From Daphnia pulex (Eukaryota; Arthropoda; Branchiopoda; Diplostraca; Daphniidae): a stretch of DNA of 64,000 nt. The stretch is from contig NC_060021.1 of NCBI RefSeq assembly GCF_021134715.1, forward strand, positions 7,162,501 through 7,226,500, read 5' to 3'. The position numbers and the translations under genes are program-made. Shown piece by piece: positions 37,105 through 49,297 of the stretch (positions within the stretch are counted from its first letter, which is position 1; each line of letters begins with the position of its first letter). The notes under the pieces were generated by a model. The model had not been told where the DNA came from, did not search any database, and saw nothing but the letters and a program-made list of their open reading frames with translations.

Positions 37105-37518
37105 GCAATCGGAAGAGAGAAAAATAGGCGCAAACAAGAAAGCGTGGAGAAAATAAGGACACAGAAAATGACAGCCAATCGGCTGGGTTATTTGCCGGCA
37201 GCTGGCGGCACTCATCAACATTCTGACGACGACGCCACATCAAAGAGCTGAGAAATCAAACGGCTCAATATTTCCCAAAACCAAAAACAAAACAGCCAAA
37301 CAAATAGAGAAAGAAAAAAAAACAACTTGTGAAATCAATCACCCTGCGTGATTCATTTGTCTTCCGTTTAAAAAAAATTCAAATCCATTAAAGTGAAGCA
37401 AAAACAGGATCGGTGGAATTTTAATTTTCTTTTCGACATCCAATTAGTGTTAAACAACTGTCTACAATTACAAATCCAATTCTAATCTGTGACCCGACAA
37501 TAATTGGGTAAAACAAAA
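37105..37518 (+). other. 5' untranslated part of the muscarinic receptor first coding exon, with an upstream ORF
   Basis: The acceptor ending at 37104 would open this exon, which reads into the ATG at 37519. It contains a complete upstream open frame of 27 codons (37168-37251, starting MTANRLGYLPAAGG) that ends well before the main start. Such upstream frames often lower translation of the main protein. The exon start is inferred from the acceptor only. Confidence 0.35.
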
Positions 37519-37607
37519 ATGGAATTGGAATCGACCAACGGCACGGATTTGACCGGAGCCAACGCCACCAACATTTACTCCATCGGCGTCGATTTCATCA
37601 CCCGATG
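37519..37607 (+). CDS. mAChR-B: Muscarinic receptor, predicted N-terminal coding exon (residues 1-30)
   Basis: The ATG sits in a favourable context (AACAAAAATGG). It encodes 29 codons plus two bases, then a consensus donor (CGATG|GTAAGT). The peptide has two N-glycosylation sequons (NGT at 7, NAT at 15) and no charge cluster, fitting an extracellular receptor tail. The phase fits the large exon exactly: TG joins the G at 53215 to make Trp30, followed by KQRRIKE. The 15.6-kb intron makes this link an inference, and additional small exons between the two cannot be excluded. It would replace a start at 53186, whose ATG lies within the polypyrimidine/acceptor region. Confidence 0.55.
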
Positions 37608-40600
37608 GTAAGTTTTTTACATCGTACAAAATCTGTTATTCATTTAACTATATTCTTTAAGCCGTAAATCATCCGCACAGTGAATATGTAAGGACCCTCC
37701 TGTCTAATCTCGCAGCGCAGAAAGCACAACATAAAAGTACACAGTGGCAATAATAAAAAGAGAAAAAAATATTGAAGGGAAATAGTGTCGGTGTGCGCAA
37801 ATAGTCAACACGCAGTTCACACTCTTTCCCATCTTTTTATTTTCCTCTTTTTTTATTGGTAGTGAACACGGGCTGATGGTAGAGCCCTCTATAAAAAAAA
37901 ACCCAGGCAACAATATCGTGAAATCAATTTTTTTTCAAATCACGGATGAGATGGTGGTGGTCTGGTGAGCTTAGCGTTTTCGTACTTTTCAAATCAGTTG
38001 GTTTCATTTTTTGAGTAAGCACGTTTCATTGTCATCGGTGATGCAGTGCCACTCTTAAATGTAGCGCGAAGCCGCCAACATGTTTTGAAAAAAGAAAAAG
38101 ATGACTAGGATTACGTGATGCGCTCACTGTAATATATTCAAAACTTGGGCGACTGTGTAGTAGTAAACTCCATAACGACTCTCGGATGAAGAGATTGCAG
38201 CGGCAAGCAGGATTACGGCAGCAGCAGAAAGTCACAAAAGACTTTAATAGGCAACTACACCACACACGGTGCGTGTAGTAAGCTCGACTATCGACTGGCG
38301 TGAAAGACGCGCACATGTTTCACGATGGAAATCACCTATAGAGTGAAGCATAATGGCTGTGGGAGACTTTATCTGAGCAGGAGAAAAAAGAAAACAAAAA
38401 AAATAAGAAAGAAGATCTGGCAAGTTTCCCACATCCATCCAGTGGTCGTTTCGCTGGAATTGTTCAATCATCAAGATGTGAACTTTGGATGGCACTACAT
38501 TTAGAGGACTAATTAGGGGAAAAAAGAACGACTCTATCATCTCCTTGTTATACCCTGTCCGTCGTCTTTTCAATCAACGTGACCTTTACCGCCCATCCTG
38601 GATAGAGGGAAAAAAAAGGGTGGGAAATTCCGACACTTTTTGAAAATGCGCCTGGCGGGAAAAGGGGCATCGCCGACTATTCCGCAAAGGAAACCACTTG
38701 AATATTCAAATCCCTCCGCACCGGTTTTCAATTTCTCTCCATCAGCCATCGGCTCGAATCGATCCACCAAATGTGTTGCGAGGTCCACTTAGTTACCCCC
38801 TTTGCGCTTTTGATATGTCAGCCAATCAATAATATTTGAAATGGATTCGCTCCTCGCATAGCATATACTGTTAAGAGTACACGTATAGTATACACGGTAG
38901 TTAAGGAGTCAGCGAGTCACACACTTGGAGCTCGACGCGCAGCCATGACGGGGCGACACGCTTTCTCCATCCAGTTTTTGTGACGTCATTGTTTCATTAG
39001 ATCTTTAAAATAGAAAGGGGAAAAGCGAAAGCCACTCTCGTTTCCGTGTCAGCATTTCTACGTGTAACAGTATAAGGGGAGGTAGTAGAGCACAAGTGGG
39101 GTCAAACATGATTCATGTGCTGATTCAACAGCTTTCAACCGTCACGTATTAAAAAGTGTTGAAATTGAATCATTTCAATTTCAAAACTTTGAGACAAAAA
39201 TCCCACCCCCGTTGGTTCGTTCGTTCGTTGGGGAGCAAGAAATTGTAGTGCTGCTCACTAGGTGGCGTGAGCCATCACTCCCTCCCGTAACAGTTTGCTC
39301 TCACCACACGTTCCATCAACAACAGCCTGACGTTCGAATAAGTCACGACACATATTTCTTTGAAAAGCTCATTCCCCCCTCCGCCCCTATGCTGAAACAA
39401 ATTTAGACATCCAATCCTATCATTAAAATTCAACGCCGGCTTAACTGCTACTCCCGGATGTCGTGATGAACCGAGTCGGACTCAAAGCTCTGCTCCCGGA
39501 AATTCCTAGTATATAGCCAAAAAGGGGGAAAAAATAAAATGAGAAATTCGTGGGCGCTGAAATGCTCAAATCTCATCGACCCGCAGCCGCCCCCAACACC
39601 ACACGACATCATCAACAAAATGAAAAAGACATAGAAAACAAAACAGAGGAGAAGATAAATACGAGCGGGATCAAGTTTTGTCTCATGTAGGGGAGGGCGC
39701 ACACCATCAAATCCCCCGGAGATAAATTCGGGGTAGTGTTCTTTTCATAATGTTCCCTATTCGAACATCAGCCGGCCATGACAAATTTTGTGTGCGATAC
39801 GTGCGAGGAATAACGACGAGCCCAGTCACTCAGTCAGTCAGAGCAAAAGACAAGAGAGAAAGAGAGAGGATTTCGCCATCAATCCGGCTCATTGACTTCT
39901 TCCCGAAAACTCGTCGAGACGATATGGCAAACACACACACACACACAAAAGAGGGAGACGGAGAAGATGATGACAATCAATCAGTGCGCCGATTGTCTCA
40001 ATAATCCATCACAACGGAGCAGCATCCCCCCCGCCCCGCCCACCAAAGTCATCGGGGTACGATCCGCGATCCGTATTTTCTCCGCCCGGATTATTGGCAT
40101 CCTCATCACACACAAGAACAAAAAAGCGGAGAGTAAATAAACAAAAACAAAAAAGAAAAAAAGAAAATAAGAAGGATTATACGTTTTGACGACCGAGGAG
40201 AAGGAGAGAGATGATGTATAGAGGGACGACACAAATTGTCTCAATCATCCCTTTTTGGGGCTTTATTATTATCATTATATCTCGTGTCGAGTCTCTCCAT
40301 ATACTCCTTTTCCGTGTTATATTCGCAGCGTGTATGATGTGCAAAAGCGTCAATTGTCGACGCTGGTGATTTGTCCCCCTCTTCCCACTTGGCTGGCACA
40401 GAGGAACTAACGGAGCGGCGATCAACTTGTTGGCAAGACAAAGACACGCAGAGCTACTACTACTACTACTCGGTGTACTTATTACTATTACTAGGCTACG
40501 GGGGATCCATCGTTTCTTCGTAACAAGGATCGGGATTTGTTTTTTTCAAAAAGGAAAAGAAAAGAAAGAAACAACAAATGCTCGTCTGTATAGGGAGAAC

Positions 40601-43600
40601 GAATCTGTAGCTGCCATTATACACTAAGAGGGACGTATTGGGAGGGAAAAGATATTTCTCGTGATGATATGACTTGGTTTGTTTGATGACGCTCTAACTA
40701 TGTGTCGACAATCGCTAAGGAAAACCGGCAATAACCGACTTTTGGCTCGGTGTCGTTGGGTTGGTTCGTTGAGCTCGGCAAAGAGCTTCACTATTCGCTC
40801 TACGCCAATCAATAAAGAGTCAGCCAGTGAGCGAACGAACCAACAGACGCCGAGCTTCAATTACTAATGACGTTCAAGAGTGAGAGAGACCGTAGTCTCA
40901 CCGAAAAAAAAAAAGTTTTCACATTTTTTTAGATTTTCTTCCCAGCAGCTGAAATAGCAGCGCGGCAAAAGAAAAATGTTTTGAAACTTTTTTCCAAGAA
41001 AATAATAAAAAAATAGCGGGGAGCAGGAGCTATTCGGTTCGTTTAAGGTTATGATGAAAAGTTTTTCAACGCCCCAGAATTAAATATACTGGGCGACCGA
41101 AAAAAAATGGGGGAGAGAGGGGGTTTGGGTGGGTGGATAGTGATGATAGTTTTCACGGCGCTTACCTTTTATTTTATTGAACTGGTTTTTTCCACGCCGG
41201 GGAGTGTAGTAGCAGTAGTAGTTTTAATAGCGTCCGAAATGAAAAGGAGCTGCTGCCAGATGAAAACTTTTTGGCGCCACATCCGCACACACACACAGAG
41301 TATATCCATCCCGTGATGCTGGCCTGAGAGTGTGTGTGTCGTCGCAGTTGGGTCTAATCCGGGAATGTCGGCAGCTGTTTTTCGGGTTTTTTAACTGTGG
41401 GCTGTGGGAATCGCCTGGCTGAAATTTCCGTGTAGTGTCTGTGACACTGACCTCTGTGAATAGACGAACCAATAGCACAAAAACGATTACGTTCAATTCC
41501 AGTCATGCATTCAGACGGGTGGTTCAACCAACACAGCACACGCAGGCCACACTTTCTATATACGTAGGGAATAATATAACGAGAAAATCTAAACCAATAT
41601 CGACTTGATACAACAAAGTTGGTGGTGACGGACAGTGGCATTTCCAAGAATTCACACTGTGTGTAGTATACACAACTGAGAAAAAAAAGAGGAGCTAGAA
41701 AAAATCCAAATAGAAACGTAATAATAAAAATAATCGCAACGAAAAAGCGAGAAACTCTTTTGACGTCTTGGCAAACAAACAGAAAAGCAAAAGAGCAGAG
41801 TGAAAGATTTGAGTCGGGGCTGCTGGCGAAATCCGTTGAGAAAAGATGGATAAATCCTTAGATATATTTGCCGTGCCTAGGCGTGTGTAGATTTAGATAT
41901 ATAGTATACATTCATCCAATATTGAACACATCAACGATATATGAATAGAGTCTCTCAGACTACCTCCGTCGTTCTACCGTCCCAAAAGCCTCTCGAAAGC
42001 GGCCACCTCGTCTGCAATTCCTCATGATCTTCCGTCTCTTTTCCCGTCCGATGGGTTTGGGAATCTATTTTTCACGTCCCCCTGCACGTGTCTTTATTGG
42101 CGGATTGGCGGATATATACATTTCTCGGGCTCAGAATGTCATCGATGATGAGAGGCCCTTGTGTATACATATATATAACCGGCCAGGAGATGTGGGCTAC
42201 TATATATACGATGCGGACAGAAGTCAATACATTTATTCCTTACGGACGTACATTGTCTACTGACGCATCAACGAATTCAAATGATGTCCCGTTGCCCGGC
42301 GACTCTTGTGTCCACTCTGTATATATACATACAATAATAATAGCCCCCCCCCCCCGAAAAAATTCGTCATATCATCATCGTTTAACGCATAAGAAAACGA
42401 TTTTTCTTTTATTTTTTCGGGGCGGGCGATTGTCAACAAAACAAGACGATTGATGGCCTTTTTTTTCCCCCTTCTTCTTGACACTGCACACACACACGCC
42501 ACATTTCCGTCGTCTGAAATGGACGGAGCGACGATCAATGTACCATTCATTGCCAGCCATTACGGCCATCAGAAGCAGAGGTCTGGGCTGCCGCCTTCCT
42601 CTCCCGCGGGGTCGGCGTGTTTATCATCAAAGGGAATAGTCAACAGCATTTGCAGAGAGCCAGAGAGAGAGAGCGACTCACAGCAACAAAGTGACTGGAC
42701 AAATGGGCCAGCAAGTTCGCAGAGTTTCTCTCATCTCATCTGGCAATCTTTTTTTCTTCTTCTTCTTCTCCCCGACTGTGTCGTTTATCATTCCTTTCTT
42801 CTTGTGTCGACACAATTCCACCCATCAGCACACACACACACGCAGACAGACACACACACTCTCTTTTGTTCTTTTGTGCTGGCCGTTTTTTTTTTTGTTA
42901 GCTTTGTCACACTTATTCTCCAACAACTCAATCGCATTCGACTTGATGGCGGATCGAGTCATGGCAAAACTGGCCGGAAAGAGTCCCGCTGGGCGATTGA
43001 TCCGGCGCCATTGTCTCTTTTGGAGAGTTGATGGACTATAATGAAGGTAATAATCGTCGAGTGCAAGTTCTAGATCATCATAGTAAAGGGGGGGAGGGGG
43101 TAATCCATACATGGTACTTAACGAATTGAGTAAAAGCTAGAAAGCTAGAAAGATAGAGAGAGAGAGCTGATGGTGAGTGACACACACTCGTCAGCCGGTG
43201 TTCTCTCTCTCTCCCGACTTTCTCGTTCGCCTATTGCCGAGTGCTCTTCAATTATGCTCCATTAGGGACAGACGCAAAGGCTCTCGATCACGAAAGAAGG
43301 GAGTTGGCAGAAGGCAAAATCAGGCGCAGAAGGTGGGGTGCCGGGAGCAGGAGGGCCGCCGTCGTCAACTGTCTATCACAGCACAAACATTGAAGAAAAA
43401 GCCAGAGAAGAACTTTGACTTGTCTCTCTCTCTCTCTCTCTTTAGCCTGTTTGAATATAAGGCCTGATTATGCGACGTTTCACAAATCATCATTTACGTC
43501 GCTAGGAAAAGGAGAAAAAAGAAACGAACAAAAAAGCAATCCAACGTTTAAATTAACACAAAGTGGGGAAGAAGGAAAATCAAGACAACTTTCCACCCGC

Positions 43601-46600
43601 GCCCACCTCTTCTCTCGGCTTTTCTAGAGGACACACAAACGATGGCAATAATCAGCGTTCCCCAGGCGTCGCCACAACCCAGAAAATAACACGATTTTTC
43701 ATCATTTTTTGTTGTTTTTCTTTTTTTCCTGGGCTGGGCGCTCGATTCAAAAGGCCACCGTCGTCGTCGTCGCCAAAAAAAAAAAGAAGAAGCAGAAACA
43801 AAAAAGAGAAATGGTTGGGGGTCGCCAGCGCGTTTTCAAATAAAAACGAATAATAAGCGCGCGCGGATTGACTCCTAGTTTCATTTTTAAAGCTATTGCG
43901 GACCTGTCAACCGCACCCAGTTTTGTGGCCGCTCGATCGCCCAGGCTGTGCGTATGTGTGCGCACCTTGGCTTCCAAAAAATAAAATAAAAATAAAACTA
44001 ACGGGTTTTTTTTGGGGTTGCCAATCCTGCCCCGGACGGCATGTTTTAATATTTGTGTGTGTGCTCACGTCGTTCATTATTTTGTCACATCCATCAGTGC
44101 GGATAGGAGGTGAATAGGTGAGCCGTCCCTTGAGCTGGCCGCTACGCATTATTGATAATAATATCCGTTTTTTTCTTTCTGATTTTCAATTAAGAAAATC
44201 CCAAAAAAGTTTCGTTTTTCCCGGAATAAAAAAGAAAACAAAAAAGCCAATCGAAAAGTTCGTGGAGGAAATCCGTCATGAGGATCGTCGCAAATGAGAA
44301 GGGAGAGAAATCCATCAGTGAAATTAAAGGAGGATGAATGTTGTCAATGCGTTTAGAATTGCGCGCCTTTCTCATCTACCACCCGCCCACCCACCCGCAC
44401 TGCCGCTGATTTTGAAATCAAAAACTTTCGCCGAACAAAATGATCCGGCGACCGAATAGGTTCAATTCCGGGTCCGAGTGGTAAAGCCGATGAGCTCCTC
44501 CTCCTCCTCTATACGACTCATTCCTCTATACAGGCAATGACTTTTGCATCCCATCCGGATTGGAAAGACGGCACGGCACGCGGCGGAGTACTACTATGTC
44601 TCCATTAATATTCCCCCCTCCGTGAATGCGGGGACTCTATAGACTCGGGATGCGCGATAGATGCGGATTAGGTAAGTTATGAAGATGAGAGAAATTGATT
44701 CAAAAAGACGTGGTGGGAAATTCGCATTCGTCGCCCGGACCCAAAAAGATAGAAGAATAAGTAGAAAAAAGGGCTTCCGTTTCTCTCCCTGGTTCGTCCT
44801 AGACACAACGCACACACACAACCCGAGAAGAGCTCACAACTGTGTGGACCGTAATACTTAGACGGCGCATCTCCTTCTCTATATACTAAGCTGTCATATC
44901 TTCTACTTTATAGCCGAGATATGAGGCGGGCTGCTCCTGCTCCTGCCGCTGAGACTAGGAGGTTTTCCAGCCGCAGCGCCTACAGTCCCCAGTCGTGCCG
45001 ACGGCCGTTTGATCGAACGCGATGAGATCATTGCGGCTGCAGCCTCTTTTACTCACGCTCCCGCCGCAACTGGAAATCAAAAGAGCGCTCCGGGGGGTTG
45101 AAATATAAATAGAGGAGGGGGATGATGATGAGGTGGAAAAAAAAATGAATTCACACAAAGAAAGTGATATAAATATATAAAGTATCAAGGATTTCCTCCT
45201 CCGCTCAATCTTCCTTCCTTCCGGGAAAAAAATATTAAAAAAAAAAAAAAAAAAAAAAAAATCCCGAAACCAAATTTGCCAACGGATATTGCAAAGTCAT
45301 TGAAGCCCATCAATTCGACTCTCAGGGCCAGCCAGTCAGCCAGCGCTGCTATCTGGCCAGAGAGAGAGAGAACTGGTGATGAATATTGCCGGGCGGCGGT
45401 GGTGAAAACGGGACGACATGCGCGAAACAGACGCACACACCTCCCGATAGAAAAAGGGGGGGGGGAAATAAAAAGGCACTTCTTTTTTGGGTGTGTGTGT
45501 GTGTTGAATGCGCAAGCTGTGCTGTGCTGTGAAGCCAATGCTGTTGCTCTACCGCCGCTATATCGCAGCTCTCTCATCATCTAGTAGTCGGATGGCAACC
45601 AGTCCCAGCCAACCTCTCTCTTCAACGCACTCACTTCACAAGCGCCGTCCCTCCCCATCTTTGGCCGTCGCTCAAGACCGGCCCGAATTTCCCCCCTTCG
45701 TGAGTGTCGTCGTCGTCCTTCTTTCCCCCCCCCCCCCACCGTCGAGAGCTGGCCCAACCCCCCTCTCCTTTAGATAGTATAGAGAGATACCTTTTGGACA
45801 GCGTGCAAGCTTTTAAAAGCTGGCCGGCACGGCTCCATCAACCATCATATCAGTTGCGAACTCGGGCCAGCCCGCTTGACTCTTTCCGGTTTCTTCTTCT
45901 TTTCCTTTTTTTAATCAATCACGACGTGATTCCGTCGTGACACGGGGGTGGAGGAGGAAGACGATCGGCCAGGTGAAGACAGATTAGTTTGTTTTTAGTT
46001 TTGACCCCCTCCAAGGAGGGATTCTACGATCCTCCTCAAGTGTTGTTGGTTTTTCCGGTTGTTGTGAGTTGCGACTACCATTACTACTGCTACACCGCTC
46101 GCCCGTCAATGGAGTGGATAAGGAGCTCATCATCACTGTCGGCTCTGATGTCGTCGTCCGGCATTAGCGGCCGCCCATCCGACAACAACCACCCGATCCG
46201 CCACTTGCGAGAGTAAGAGATCCTGATTATTATTTCACCTTTTCATTCAAGTCGCATGTCCCTCGCCTGGATTCTTGACAGTCCGGTTATCGACAACTTC
46301 CTCGAAAGAGGCAAAATGATCCGGGCCGTCCGTGGAGGAAGGAAAAAAAACAAACCGGACGTGCCGCGACATTCAATCGCCCGCCCTTGTCCAATTGCAA
46401 CACGGCGGACCCCCACAGAGTCTTTTCTTCCGGCCCTCACTGATGTGTGCGTCACGCTAAAGAATAGACACACACAATTCTTCCTTTGATTGGGTTTGAG
46501 TCGGTGGGATTCGATTGCCGTGCTGCTGGACTCGTTTCCTCATCATCAACGGCACGTTTGGCAGGCAGGCATGGTCAGTTGAGCGTCAAACGAAACGTAG

Positions 46601-47135
46601 TCGCCGACAACTTTGTCGTGAATTGTTTGAAACGACCGTCGAATGCACTTTGTCTCTCCAGTCGGAAAGCGGATCTCTTTCCTCCATCCATCCAGAGACT
46701 GATGTCATTTGTCCGTCCCGTTGCGTCAGGATATTTTTAAAAATAAAAAAAGTCCTGATGGTCTACTAAACCTAGTATGCACTACGACTATTACAGAATT
46801 TATAAACTTACGCCTACACTTTGCTGCGTAACATTTTTTGACTATCTACATGCACTTTGGCCGTCGTGAATGTTTTCTTCTCCCTGGGCTGCGCGCCCCT
46901 TGCGAGCCGGTCGATTGCGTTTCAACCTCCCCCCCCGGAAGTAAAGGAAGAAGAAGAAGAAGAGCCCACAGAAAAAGGAACTTTTTTGCTTCTCTTTTGT
47001 TGTCCTTGCCATTTTGATATTTTCTTCTACTTGCAACTTTTTTTCTTCTTCTTTCCCGTATCAAATATGGAATTGACTTGGCGCCCAAGTACTTCCCTTC
47101 CCCCCTTTTCTATTTTTTGACAATAACTGAACCCG
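37608..47135 (+). other. Muscarinic receptor long intron, left part
   Basis: Non-coding by all signs I can read: no domain-like translation on either strand. It holds many short simple repeats, including 12 C at 42344-42355, a 25-A run at 45237-45261 and 13 C at 45725-45737. Confidence 0.45.
45237..45261 (+). repeat. Poly-A run (25)
   Basis: Longest A run in the window, inside the receptor intron. There is no adjacent coding remnant or target-site duplication to suggest a retrocopy. Confidence 0.9.
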
Positions 47136-48144
47136 GCCGCCGCCGCCGCCGCACATGTTTTGTTACATCTAGTGTACCTCACACTCGACAGCCAACGAGG
47201 GAAAAAGAGTTGGATAACCATCCAAAGTGGGTAAACAAGATACACAGCAATATATCTAATGCGATACAAGATGGATGGATATAGTAGTAATAGTAGTAGT
47301 AGGCTGCACCGTGTCTGTGTGTGTAGGGTGGCAGTTGGATATGTGTATAAGAAGCCCAGGTGAGTTGTGGACTCTCTCGTCGGGTATGTTATAGCGCAAA
47401 AGACTAGAAAGTAGTAGGAGCAGAAGCAGCAGCAGCAGCAGAGTCTATATATGTAAACCAATTCCGTCCGGGTTTTAACAAGCGATCAATATGCATGCAT
47501 AGACAAGCAGCAGGAGGAGTGCTAGATAGAACTACGTAAACAACATAACAGAGCTAGGGAGCACAGCACAACAGCTCACTCCCCCCACATCGACGCTGGG
47601 GTTCGGAGAAAAAATAAGAAAAATAATAAAACTTTGGCCAAATTTACCGCGGTTGATGGAACGTTGTCTCTTCCCATCGGACGGGAAATGGCGCAAAAAA
47701 GCAACGGACATGATCGGTGGGTCGCAAATTCATTTCGCGATTGTTTTTTACAAACGAGTTCGATCATCTGCAATCAGTTTGTTACTGCTGCGCCATAAAG
47801 TGCAGCCGGCGCCATCATCATCCGGCGCATTTGAGTGTATGTGTGTGTGTGTAAGCGGAGGTATTTGTCGGTCGTGTATAGCCTCCCGCGTGATCTAATC
47901 AAGTCGTAAGAACTGGCGGCGACTGCGTTGCGGCTGACTGTCGACAAGGACGGACGGGTTTGGAGTAGAGAAGGATCTTTGCTGCTGGTTGCATTCATAA
48001 AAGAGCTAGAAGAGAAAAGCTCGACTCCCCCCCACGGGCTCCACCCTGATGTTTCCAACGTGTTCCGCCATCACATCCACACACACTTAATACTCTTTTT
48101 CAACAATCTAAGTATCTCTCTGATGCAGGAGCAGCAGCAACAGT

Positions 48145-48173
48145 ACTACTACCACCACATCGGTGGTAGTAGT
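48145..48173. repeat. Perfect hairpin, 12-bp stem and 5-nt loop
   Basis: ACTACTACCACC (48145-48156) pairs with GGTGGTAGTAGT (48162-48173) around ACATC. It lies inside the long intron and has no attached coding signal. Confidence 0.6.
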
Positions 48174-49015
48174 GGCTATAGTTAGCAGCACAGGATAGAG
48201 GCCCGACCTATAATAATTGCTTCCTTATGCAGTGCTGTGCATGTAATTGTGCCCGGCTTTTGTGTTTGCAATTATTACGTTGAGACTGGCGTTACTCGGC
48301 TCGGCTATAGAGCCGCTCCCAGACCCGACCAATGCCAAAGCGTCCGCCGGAATATAAAGGCGAAGAGGGCGAGTCTTTTGATTGCTGTTTGTTTCACGAA
48401 CCAAAGCCAAGAAGACGAAGGCGACTCCTACTGCTACTGCTACTGCTCCCGTCCAGGAGGATAACGGGAAAAGGAATGCGTATATATTTATAGGCCTGCA
48501 CTACGTGTACATATATATATATGCAGTAGATGTCACTATTACGGGGTGGGGGTCTGCTCCTTGTGTGAAGTCAAGCGATGGGTGGAAATGCCCTACACAC
48601 ATCGATTGCCTTTCATCTCCAGTCTGAGCGACTTGCTTTCAGTTCTTCCCCCTTTTTTTCTTTTTCTTCTCTTTTTGAGCTGTTAACTTCGTCACCATTT
48701 CCTCCTTTCGTCGCCACCGCCCACTTCCAGCCCCTTGGAACAACTTCGCACGCCGGGCTTTTATGCACACACACACACGTGTGCGGAATTCTTTTAGAGT
48801 CAATAAATCACGTCGTTCCTTTGCCATCAAAAGAAATACAAATTTTTTCGCCCAAGAAAAGGACAGCCAAAACAAACTGGGTCGAGTATGAAACAAAAAG
48901 ACAAGCGAGTTGAGGTGAAATTAGATAATAATAATAATAAAAAAAAAAGCTAACGCCGGTGCTGCCAACGTCGTCCTATCCATTTTGCATGCCGCGGCTA
49001 ATAAATAAATTCGCG

Positions 49016-49297
49016 TCACTTCTCTCTCTCTTCACGCCACCCCAAAACGCGGAATATCAAAATAACCAAAAACAACACCGTCAAATGAAAAGACAACAAA
49101 GTTAAATTCCCAATCAAGTTGTTAGTTGTATCCAATGGCTGCTGAACTGCCACTTGAACAGAGTTGAGAGCTCTAGAAATAAGAGACTCCCAGCTGATTA
49201 CATGTCTGACATATTCATCTCGGCAATAGTCTTGGAAACGGCCAAGGAATTCCATTAGTATTCCTACACGGACGGTTAGACTAGAAGTTGCCTCCAT
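49016..49297 (-). CDS. Hypothetical small membrane protein, 93 aa, uncertain
   Basis: A minus-strand open frame starting MEATSSLTVRVG. Unlike the surrounding low-complexity frames it has a balanced composition, with a soluble region (about 1-65) followed by one strongly hydrophobic segment (LLSFHLTVLFLVILIFRVLGW, about 66-87) and a charged tail (REEREK), like a tail-anchored or single-span protein. An in-frame stop lies just upstream of the ATG, so this start is the first available. I recognise no family, and no promoter or polyadenylation signal was identified. It would be nested in, and antisense to, the receptor intron. It may equally be chance. Confidence 0.2.
   Translation of the reverse strand: MEATSSLTVRVGILMEFLGRFQDYCRDEYVRHVISWESLISRALNSVQVAVQQPLDTTNNLIGNLTLLSFHLTVLFLVILIFRVLGWREEREK

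Noticed and set aside
45237..45261. Poly-A tail of a retrotransposed copy
   Set aside because: No upstream coding remnant and no flanking target-site duplication were seen; treated as a simple homopolymer.
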